A stretch of DNA of 64,000 bases. Source: Udeniomyces pyricola (Eukaryota; Basidiomycota; Tremellomycetes; Cystofilobasidiales; Mrakiaceae). The notes beneath the pieces are model-generated. The model searched no databases. It saw only the letters and a list, made by a program, of their open reading frames with translations, and was not told where the DNA came from. A program made the translations under genes and the position numbers. The stretch is from positions 627,835 to 691,834 of the forward strand of contig BCIK01000007.1 in NCBI GenBank assembly GCA_039545295.1. Direction: 5' to 3'. Below, in pieces: positions 1 through 12,858 of the stretch. Every line of letters begins with the position of its first letter. Positions within the stretch are counted from its first letter, which is position 1.

Positions 1-1077
<1,077 letters not shown>

Positions 1078-1181
1078 GAGAAGTGGCAAGGATTTGGTTC
1101 TGGTTCTCCCACGTCCCACTTCCCTCCACCCGAACCCTTTCGACACCCCTCCCACCTACCCACCCCTACCGTACCCCTGCC
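1078..1181. promoter_or_regulatory. Divergent promoter, Q-rich gene / NSA2
   Basis: Only 104 bp separate the start codons of the two divergent genes. The stretch is C-rich on the plus strand (ACCCC/TACCC repeats). Both 5' UTRs and both core promoters must lie here or within the neighbouring first exon. I see no clear TATA box. Confidence 0.55.
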
Positions 1182-3410
1182 ATGGTCAGCCCTCCTCCCA
1201 CTCCCATACGCCTATATGCTGTCCTATATGCTATCCACCAACTAACCAATCTCCCTTGCCTTGCTTCCACCCCAAACCGCCGACAACACAACAGCCTCAA
1301 GTCAGTTTCACTTTACCTTTACCCTCTACCGCTTTCCCCCGCCAGACATCCCAAGCTCACCTGCCTTTCTATTCCACCCCTGGCTCCGCTCTAGAACGAG
1401 TACATCGAAGAGTCTATCAAGCGGTATGTTGTATCTACCCTCGTTCGCTCTCCCTGATGATACCGTACTGACGTATCTGCTATCGGCCTTCAATCCCCAT
1501 TCCAGACATGGTCGTCAGATGGATGTACGTCTATATATGCTTGCCCTCTACCCTTGACGCACGTGCACACTCACTTACGTCCTTTCCCCTTCCCCTTGCT
1601 CAACAGCACGAAGAGCGAACGTGAGTGTTCAGTCTCAACTTGGTCATCACCCCCTCGAGCCGTTGGGAGGGGATTCAACGAGAGGACGTCCGCCTGGGGG
1701 ACCTCCGAGTCGCGTCGACGCCACGCCTCTCTCGGTCTTCAAACAATCCTGCGCCTCCAGCGGTTTCGGCCGGGGGTGACCCCGATGCCAGTTTCCCTCC
1801 ACCCTGCTATAGTTCCTGGCGATGCATCAAGACCTGGTGCATGGTTCCTCGTTCTGGATCGACATCCTAACGTTGTTGTCTATGATCTCGCCCTTCTCAC
1901 CCCAACGCCACCTTGGTTCCGCTTCATTTATCTCCAAACAGGCGAAAGCGTGAGGCTCGTATGTCGCACAAGAACTCCAAGCACACCCAACACCTCTTTG
2001 GTCTCAAGGCTAAGCTTCACCACGCCAAGCGACACTCTGAGAAGGTCCAGCTCAAGAAGACCCTCAAGGCCCACGACGAGAGGAACGTCAAGCAGAAGGA
2101 CTCCGGAGCCGTTCCCGAGGGCGCTCTTCCTACCTACCTGCTCGACCGAGAGGGTCAGAAGGTGTGTGTTATCGTGTGGATATGTCGGGGTCATTGCCGG
2201 AGAATTGGTGATGGTGTGTCGGTGGCGAAGAGGACGTAGTTTTCCGGCTTACGTGTTTCTCTTTCGATCTTGCGTCCAACAGGATGCCAAAGCGCTTTCG
2301 TCTGCCGTCAAAGAGCGACGAAAGGATCGAGCCGCCAAGTACTCTGTCCCGCTCCCCAAAGTTCGAGGAATTGCCGAGGACGAGATGTTCAAGGTTCTCA
2401 AGTCCGGAAAGTCCAAGTCCAAGTCGTGGAAGCGAATGGTTTCCAAGGCTACCTTTGTCGGTGAAGGTTTCACCCGAAAGCCGGTTAAGATGGAGAGGTT
2501 CGTTAGGCCCATGGCGCTCAGGTACAAGAAGGCCAACGTCACCCACCGTAAGTGTCCTGTTTCATTTCGTATATCATACCTTGATGTCTGTGGTCCGAAG
2601 GACAGTTGGCTTTTCGTGAAAGGGTGTTTGGCGTTTCTGGAGAGCCGTCATCGATGCTAATATCGTTTGACGCCCTTGTACGATTGATACTTCACAGCGG
2701 ATCTCAAGGCGACTTTCCAGCTCCCGATTCTGGGTGTCAAGAAGAACCCTCAGTCACCCATGTACACTGTTCGTCAACCTTTTATGATTGACCGATATCT
2801 TGTCGGGTCATTCAGTCAAGATTGATTGCTGACCGACCGCCATGTTTCTGATCATCTGCCTTGCTTCTCCTCTGATCATGATTGCGCTTTATAGCAACTC
2901 GGTGTCATGACCAAGGGTACGATCATTGAGGTCAACGTCTCCGAGCTTGGTCTCGTTACCGCTGGTGGAAAGGTTGTTTGGGGTAAATACGCCCAGGTAC
3001 GTACATGATCGCTTTTGCTTTGACACTGCTGCGAGCCTTTCAGTCTCATTCATCCATCGGAACTTATAGTTGCGATGGAAACATACGAGGATTGTGGGTG
3101 TTGGCAAAACCGGATAATCGTTCATAGCTCATGCCCTGGTGTTTTCTCGCTTCTCCCACCTGTGTCCCTTTCCCACTCGTCTTCTTCCATTCAGATCACC
3201 AACAACCCTGAGCTCGACGGATGCATAAACAGTGTGCTGGTACGAATTCTATCTCGTTGGATTGAGTTCGGTGTCTTCTTTTTTGGGAAGTGATACGTTG
3301 ACATCTTGACCGTTCACTGACGCTTGACTTTTCTTCTTGCTTTTTGTGTCACTGTCGTCACTTGCCCCTCTTTTCCTTTCTCCTGCCTTTCGGATTCACA
3401 GCTTGTCTAA
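1182..3410 (+). CDS. NSA2: Ribosome biogenesis protein NSA2
   Basis: NSA2 joins pre-60S ribosomes in the nucleolus and is needed for ITS2/27S pre-rRNA processing. My model has eleven exons: 1182-1184, 1295-1300, 1395-1423, 1506-1524, 1607-1620, 1942-2161, 2283-2547, 2698-2768, 2895-2996, 3195-3239 and 3402-3410. All phases agree and give 260 residues, the usual NSA2 length. It begins [15 protein letters not shown], as family members do, and ends in SVLLV. Internal family blocks include [54 protein letters not shown] and [19 protein letters not shown]. The exon carrying the start contributes only ATG, and the second exon is 6 nt (Pro-Gln). That pair is inferred from splice sites and the invariant MPQ start, so it is the least certain part. 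Confidence 0.95.
1295..1300 (+). other. NSA2: 6-nt microexon of NSA2
   Basis: The six bases CCTCAA are preceded by ACAG and followed by GTCAGT. They encode Pro-Gln, residues 2-3 of the near-invariant NSA2 N-terminus. The upstream ATG at 1182 is directly followed by GTCAGC. It is the only ATG directly followed by GT between the neighbouring gene and the NEYIEES exon. Confidence 0.7.
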
Positions 3411-5060
3411 AGTTGCTCTTTCGCGTTCATCGTTCACTTGCTTTTGTTTTAGATCCGCACTCTCTTTCTTAACTCCCCCACCTCCCCTTTCCCTGCTCAT
3501 TTCTCCATCACCGTTGTCATTCTTCGCGGCCAGTCGCCAACTCTCTTGTGTGAATTGCTCCCCTCCCCTCCCCCTTCTCCCTCTATCTCTCCTTTGTGTA
3601 ATGGGAGCTCTACTTCCTTTCCTACTACCCTCAGTTCCTCATTCTTCGCCCTTACTTGCTCTTCCCTTTGACTTCCTCTTCTTTTCCATTTCTTTTCCCT
3701 CTTTCTTATCACGTCTTTGCTTCTTCTCCTTCTTCTTTCGGGATTGTTCCTTGTTTCATGCTCCTCTCTCTCTCTCTCTCTTGCGCACCGATTCACACGC
3801 AAAACACACACACACACACACAAATCTCTCGTATTCCCTCTTTTTCTCCCTTCTCCTCTTTTGTTTCCTTTTTCCCTAACTCTCATGCTTTGGCCTACCA
3901 CATCAAGATCTACATGGTGTTTTTTTTTTTTTTTTTTTTTTTCTCCTTTGGTGCCTCCTCGGATGGCAACCAACCACGGTTCTTCGCGTCTTTGAGCTAG
4001 CGATGTAAGTCAGGGAGCGTTTTCGTGCCGGCGGGTCGGGTAAGAATCAGAAAGAAAGAAAAAAAAAAAGCAGAAGGAACAAAAAGAGAAAAAAAAGAAC
4101 AAACAGGACAAGGGGGGCTTTGTTACAAGCAATGACGGATTACATTTGATTGAAGAAGAAAAAAAAAGAAAACGAAAACGAAAAAAAGAAGAAGCAAAAG
4201 GGGAACAAAAGAGCAAAAGCAAAGAAGGGCACAAGCGAGGTGATGCTGTGTGTGTATAATTTTCGATACGGGAGGTTTTGTTTTTTTTTTAGGAGAAGAA
4301 GGGAGGAAAGGGGTGGGGGGGGGGGGGGGGGGAGGAGGATCGACCGGGGGAAAGGGGTGTTGGGGGAGATTATGTATTCGAAAAGGATGCGAAGGGGGAG
4401 GGGGTTGACTAGAGTAGGGCCTAAAGAAAGGGAAGATGTGCCGCAAGGATTCGAAGGGGGAGGCGAAACGAGAAAGAGAGGGAAGGCCGGTATGGGGAAA
4501 TGAGGGGGGAGGGGGCGGGGACAAGGGGGCAAGAAGGGGATTGCAAGTAGACGGGTACAGGGCGATGACGATGTATGTAGGCAGAAAAAAGGAAGCAGGG
4601 AAGGGCCGGGGAGGAGGAAACTAGGGCTTTTATATATTTGTGGAAGATGAATGGGGTGTTATAGACATGTGACTGATCGACCATGAGTACGAGAAGCTTG
4701 GTAATCGGGTGACGGTCATAGTGAAGGAAGGGNGGGGGGGGGGAGGGGGGAGGAGAGAGAGACTTCGGCAACCGAAGAGTATGAGTATCAAAGACGAAAA
4801 GGCACCAGGCAAGATGATGGTTGACGGTGATATGTTCCGACCTCCTCTCTCCTCATTGCGCATTTCGACTGCCTCGTAAGCCTCATGTCAGCACCTCCTA
4901 CAAAATCTGTGACGTCACTTTACTCAGCAGAAGATGCTGGAACCCCCCCCCCCCCCCCCATCTCCTCCCCCTTCCCATCTTTCCTTCAACCGATGTCTTA
5001 TTCCTCTTTCCAGCGTTGCCCACTCCAACGAGACACGAAGCCAGCTCGGTCACCCCTGAT
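3411..5060. other. Convergent intergenic region NSA2 / TOA1
   Basis: These 1.65 kb hold no gene I can support. The first half is strongly C/T-rich on the plus strand (NSA2 trailer). It contains a (CT)n/(CA)n stretch near 3767-3820 and a run of 23 T at about 3920-3942. The second half is A/G-rich, with a run of 18 G at about 4315-4332, one N at 4733 inside a G run, and a run of 17 C at about 4943-4959. Open frames here are low-complexity Ser/Phe/Leu or Lys/Arg/Gly strings. Confidence 0.7.
4733..4733. other. Ambiguous base in a G run
   Basis: One N lies inside a run of G. The other Ns in the window (28114, 28116, 39572-39573) also sit beside G or C runs, so they mark sequencing difficulty rather than scaffold gaps. 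Confidence 0.9.
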
Positions 5061-6189
5061 CTACCACTCAAACTCGGACGTGCACTTCGAAAAGAGATAG
5101 TCCCGTCCATTGACACTCGCGACGCCATCCTTGAAAACCATCTTCCACTTGTTCTTCACACGCTGGACCTATATAGCAGACCAAAGAAAGGGGTAAGGAA
5201 GGAGAAGAAAAACAGAGATAACATACAAAAAAAAAAAGAACCATCCCAAAATCATCAGCCAATGAACCCAAGGACAGCGCGCGACGAACGCAACATAACC
5301 AACCCCCAATAGGAAGAAGCGACAGTCCTGACCTTGTCATACGTGCAAAAGACGAGATCTGTGTTCTCGTCTATCCCGCCCTCACCGACTTCCTCATCCT
5401 GCTCATCATCCGAATCATCGAGGTCTGAGTTGATTTGCTCGTCACCGGGCCGGATCCCATTCTCGTTGGGCACGCCCGGGGGACCGACCACGGGCGTCAC
5501 CGCCGAAAAGCTGGTAGAGGTAGAGGCGGCGGTGTAGGGAAGAGCAGTCGTACGTGTTTCTGGAGATGAATCGGGATCATCAGACGATGACTAGAGACAA
5601 TCAAGCAGGTAAGATATGAGACAAGAAAAGGACAGCACACGTCAGCGTGCATACAAGGGAAAGATACGGATAAGCCATGCAAAGACGCTCCCTTTCTGGA
5701 CGACCCCACTCACATCATCATCCGAATCTCCCGCACCACCACGGAGCCTCATTCGATCATCCAAGCCACCTTTGAGCCCACCCTGATACTGCTGCTGGAT
5801 CTGTGCGACAGCCGCAGCGAGCTGCTGCTGATGCGTCAAGGGAGGAGGGGCGTTGGACGATGACCCGCTGGCAGTGGATCCACCAGGGGGGCCGGCATGT
5901 CCAGGCACCGACAACGGTCTCGCCCCGGAGGCTGGAGAGTAACCGGGCAGGTTGGGCAGTGTCAGGTTGAGATTGGGGAGGGCGAGGCTCGGATGAGGGA
6001 GATTAGGCAGGGTCAGGGTGGGCAGGAGGTTCGCTGGTCGAGGAGGGGCGACAGCATTGGCGGCGGGCACGACAGGAGGAAAGGAGAGTTGCGAGTATGC
6101 TGCTGCCGCGGCGGCTGCAGGGCTGTAGCCGGCTGGGAAGACAGGAAGTGGAGCAGGAGGATGGTTGTAACTTGATTGGTGTGTCTGTG

Positions 6190-6242
<53 letters not shown>

Positions 6243-6813
6243 GGAGCAGGGGCCGAGGAGGGGACAGGCGCAGGGGGAGGAGGGGGAGGAGGTGGCGGCT
6301 CAAAGTCGGCGACGCGGGAGGCAAGCAGTCGGGACTCCCATCTCTGTGGGTTCAATGGAGATGATACAAGGCGGTCGTTGGAAGGATGAAATGACGAGGG
6401 ATGGGTTTGATGAGACAGCAGCCATGACAAGGGAAGGAAAGGATGGGATCATGCTGAGTGAGCAGCGAGCGGGTCGGGGGATCGCTCTCGTTTGCCACGG
6501 GCAGGCAATCGATCATCTACCTCTCTCGCTTACCTGCTGGAGGATGGCGAGCACATCCTCTTCCACACCATACTCGTCAAAGTCGGATCGCACAGAGCCT
6601 ACGACATCATCAATGATTGTGCGGTACACTCCGGGCTGTCCATGGCAGTTGGGTAACGGCAAGCACGGTGGGTTATGAGGTCAGTACGCATTTGGCCAAG
6701 GTCGGTCGAGGGAGGGGGGTAGGTAGGTACAAAGAGCGTGTGTGTGCGTATGAGAATGACTGTGAGTAAGTGGATGGGAGGAAAAGGGGACTTGCGACGA
6801 TCTTGTTGGACAT
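5061..6813 (-). CDS. TOA1: Transcription initiation factor IIA large subunit (TOA1)
   Basis: TFIIA-alpha/beta stabilises TBP on promoter DNA as a heterodimer with TOA2. There are five exons: 6813-6796, 6635-6534, 6343-5714, 5590-5333 and 5168-5061, encoding 371 residues. The N-terminal helical domain (about 1-54) reads MSNKIVPGVYRTIIDDVV and then RWESRLLASR. The spacer holds a run of 17 Gln (about 75-91), Pro and Ala runs. The acidic segment (LDDSDDEQDEEV) precedes the C-terminal beta-barrel: LVFCTYDKVQRVKNKWK, then VNGRDYLFSKCTSEFEW at the end. The first intron uses a GC donor (GTC then GCAAGT). It is the only choice that keeps the family's I-V-P-x-x-Y-R sequence in frame. The gene converges on NSA2 and diverges from the small acidic protein gene. 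Confidence 0.95.
6187..6241. repeat. CAG repeat in TOA1 exon 3
   Basis: About 17 uninterrupted CTG units on the plus strand read as poly-Gln in TOA1. The tract is almost pure CAG, unlike the mixed CAG/CAA tract of the Q-rich gene, so it should be more prone to length change. Confidence 0.85.
6636..6795 (-). other. TOA1: GC-AG intron (TOA1 intron 1)
   Basis: The donor reads GTC|GCAAGT and the acceptor ACAG|CCC on the minus strand. GT alternatives nearby either break the frame or drop the conserved Val-Pro. Confidence 0.75.
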
Positions 6814-7606
6814 GGGTCAAGTGTGGAAGGAGGATCAAGGTGCTGGTGATGGGATTGGGAGGGGATGAAGGGGAACGCAGCCGACGAGCGAGAGATGGTC
6901 GAGAGTGAATTGATGGTTAAGAGGGCGCGCGAGCTGCAATCGAGCTGTCGTCTGATTGAGTTGAAGGTTGATGCGATTGATGATCGAGTGGGTTGATTAT
7001 ATATTATATATCAATGATTTCTTTTGCAGCGCTTGCAGCTTGCAGGTCGCCGCCGCCACCCAGCTGATCGATCACTCACTCACTCTCTCACTCTGCGCTG
7101 CACCCACGCACTCGCAGCTCACGCGCTCATCGATCATCATGATGCAACAACATGCATCATCCATCAGAGTATGATTTATTCATGATACTATTTCGGCCTG
7201 CTCGATTATAATCATCATCATGTCTATGTCTCCTCATCATCACAATCAAGGTATATATCATCCACGCAGGTCAACTACAACCAATCATCATCATCACCAC
7301 CATACCCATTTATCAATCGCACCATCATGCATCAGAGCTCAATCAAAGCAAGTTGCGGATGGATGAGATCAAGATCAGACCAGAGAATCGAACCGAATAA
7401 AGAAAGGTTGTGGTGACGTAATGACGGCTGGACGTGGTAATGGGAAATGTCATCGATGCTGTCATGGCGCTTCCCCTCTTTGAGTCGTCCTCAAGAAGGG
7501 GGGACTTTTCGCTGTCTTCCTCTTTGCTTCCCAACCACCTTCAACGTCTTACACTCTTCCCACTCTTCTCAACCCACTCCAACCCCTTCCTACTACTACT
7601 ACTACT
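6814..7606. promoter_or_regulatory. Divergent upstream region, TOA1 / small acidic protein
   Basis: This is the longest divergent gap (793 bp). It contains CTCACT repeats at about 7074-7095 and many ATC/CAT triplets at about 7130-7330. A C/T-rich leader lies just before the split start codon of the next gene (about 7500-7606). I see no convincing open reading frame. Confidence 0.5.
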
Positions 7607-8559
7607 ATGTGCGCCCCTTATCCATCCTCACCATCCTCCCCATCTTCCAACCAACGGCCTGCTGCTCGTCCATTCCCCTCAACATCTCTTTCTGACGTAC
7701 TTTTTTTTTTCTTTCTTTTTCTCCCCCGGTTTTTGCCTTCTTCGCCTTGTGCCTCGTTGCCCTCTTTTCCATTCTTACCTCGACGCCTCCTTAAACAGGT
7801 CTGCCCCTGCTGCTTCCCTTACCAACCACGGAGACGGTGCCTACGAGATCAACAGTGCGTTCTTCTGCTTCAACCCCTGCATCTGGATGACACGAATGCC
7901 TGCCTTGCACCAGAATCTCATCCTGTTCTTTTCCTTCTCCTTGATCCCTACCGTCACCCTCGGTCTTTTCTGTGCTGTTCCCAATGTCTTACCTACCTCT
8001 CTTGGTCTCTCCAGAGGACACCCCTTCCAACTCTGAGCAGGCCCCTGAGCGATACGAGGAGGGCAAGGAGCACTCTCACTCTCTCCTTGACAAGGTCAGT
8101 CACCCAGTCCTCTCGTGCTCAGTACACATTTAATCCACGTTGTCAATACCTGTCTGACATGAATTCCAATTGCTTCTGCAGACCGACGAGCGATCGCTTG
8201 CCAACACCATCGCTGCTGCCTCCAAGGCCGAGAAGGAGGAGAAGCGAAAGGAGGCTGAGCCTGCCCCCATGCCGTTCGTTGTCTCTACATGAACCGCATC
8301 AGCCTACACCCAGTCCTGGTACTAATTTTACTTGGATGCATTCTTCTCGTACCCCTTCTCAGCACCGAGGCCGCTAAGTCTCACGGAAACGAGCCCTCGC
8401 GAGGTGCCAAGATCGACGAGCAGCTCCGACTCGAGGAGGAGGCTGAGCTTGCTGTATGTGCCCTTTGTTATCATGTTGTCCCCGCTGTCGAACAGTTGAC
8501 TGACGTGCTCTATATATTCCGCTTACTACTTCCTTCTGTAGGCTAAGGGCAAGAACTAG
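7607..8559 (+). CDS. Small conserved acidic fungal protein, function unknown
   Basis: Six coding segments (7607-7608, 7799-7854, 8015-8094, 8182-8273, 8363-8453, 8542-8559) give 112 residues. The start codon is split: AT at 7607-7608, a GTGCGC donor, and G at 7799, giving MSAPAASLTNHGDGAYEIN. The protein is hydrophilic and Glu/Lys-rich. It has no signal peptide or membrane segment and is probably largely helical or disordered. The C-terminal part HGNEPSRGAKIDEQLRLEEE resembles, from memory, a motif in small fungal proteins of unknown role. I do not assign a function. Codon choice is strongly biased (GAG, AAG, GCC), suggesting high expression. The later exons are well supported by phase; the split start is inferred. 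Confidence 0.8.
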
Positions 8560-9255
8560 ACGGGCGCTTGGGGATCTTTTTTGTGCATCGCGACTTTGAA
8601 ACGACTTTCTTCACGTGCATCAGCTTGCTTCTTCTCGTATTCTCATTACTGTGTTTGTATCTAATGCTTTATTGCTTGCTATCGTTGTTGTACTCTTGTG
8701 CTGCTATATCAGCCTGTGCTCGTTGGTGTCTGTTAACCGTGATGAGGGAGCAATGCTGAACTGTTGAACAACACTGGGGCAGTTGGTTTGACGTCAGTCA
8801 ACAAGCGCGGGGAAGACTCGTAAGCCTACGCCATATCTTACACAGACGGCTGCGCGACCCCCGCGGGGTAGTCCAAGGGGGTAAGCCTGGACCTTTTTCC
8901 TTTCCCACAAGTGCTCCAGCTCGTCCGTATCCTCGCCGTCCCACCATTCACCCATCACTGTTCTGCGTTTGAACTCATATGTACGTTGGGACTTGTACAA
9001 ACGTGTTCTCTCCCATGCTTGGTTTCTGTTCAGTTACGGTATACAACCGATGATCTCTCTCTCTCGTGTTGGTGCAGAGACTGATCAACGCGATTGACTT
9101 CATCTTCGTGACTGCTGTCTTCTCTCGCTCGCTTCTCGGCCGCATAAACATACATCACCATCTCAATCCTTCCTACTCAACCGCCCTTATAACTATGTTG
9201 CTTTCGTCATAAACACTTTCCAGCCCTTCATCTTTGTTCCATCACCCTCAGTCTA

Positions 9256-9304
<49 letters not shown>

Positions 9305-9320
9305 AACTTTCTCCAGCACC
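8560..9320. other. Intergenic region with (AC)n microsatellite
   Basis: These 761 bp lie between two plus-strand genes. They contain T-rich trailer sequence to about 8760 and a GC-rich segment at about 8810-8960. A C/T-rich leader with a dinucleotide AC repeat at about 9257-9303 lies just upstream of the amylase ATG. No further gene is visible. Confidence 0.6.
9257..9303. repeat. (AC)n microsatellite in amylase 5' leader
   Basis: About 23 perfect AC units end 18 bp before the amylase start codon at 9321, so the repeat is probably transcribed. Confidence 0.9.
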
Positions 9321-12472
<3,152 letters not shown>

Positions 12473-12858
12473 CCGACATGGGCGACTCTGTCCTTAGATG
12501 TGGGAAGAATGGAATACTACTTGCCCGGCCTGTACTATGCTTTCTTCTTTTCCTTGGTTTGGGTTCTTTTCCTTGATTTGGGTTCTTTTTCTTGCTTGAT
12601 TGGTACTCCTTGGCCTCGTTTGGCCCTCCTTGGTCGAATTTCTCTTTCTTTTGCGCGATCGTAGATGCGGACTCCGTTCTTGTTCTCTCTTGATTCCCTT
12701 ATAGTCCTCCTTGTTTAGAAAGTTTATGTTTAGTAGATCCGTGGTTACCGGAGTCTCGCAATCTCACTAGACGGTGACTGCCTTTCTTGACTCACTGATT
12801 TCAACGGCCGGCCGTCTAAGCAGGCGACTACGACTCGTTGACTCAAACGCAGATCATT
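12473..12858. other. Intergenic region with short direct repeats
   Basis: This is the amylase trailer followed by the leader of the next gene. A C/T-rich segment at about 12549-12600 repeats TTTGGGTTCTTTT-like units two to three times. Nothing else stands out. Confidence 0.5.

Noticed and set aside
7607..8377. A 256-codon plus-strand frame starting at the same ATG as the small acidic protein
   Set aside because: It reads through introns of the small protein in another frame. The spliced frame has conserved-looking acidic sequence and consistent phases.
8810..8960. Possible tRNA or small RNA gene in a GC-rich patch
   Set aside because: I could not find matching A- and B-box sequences or a cloverleaf.
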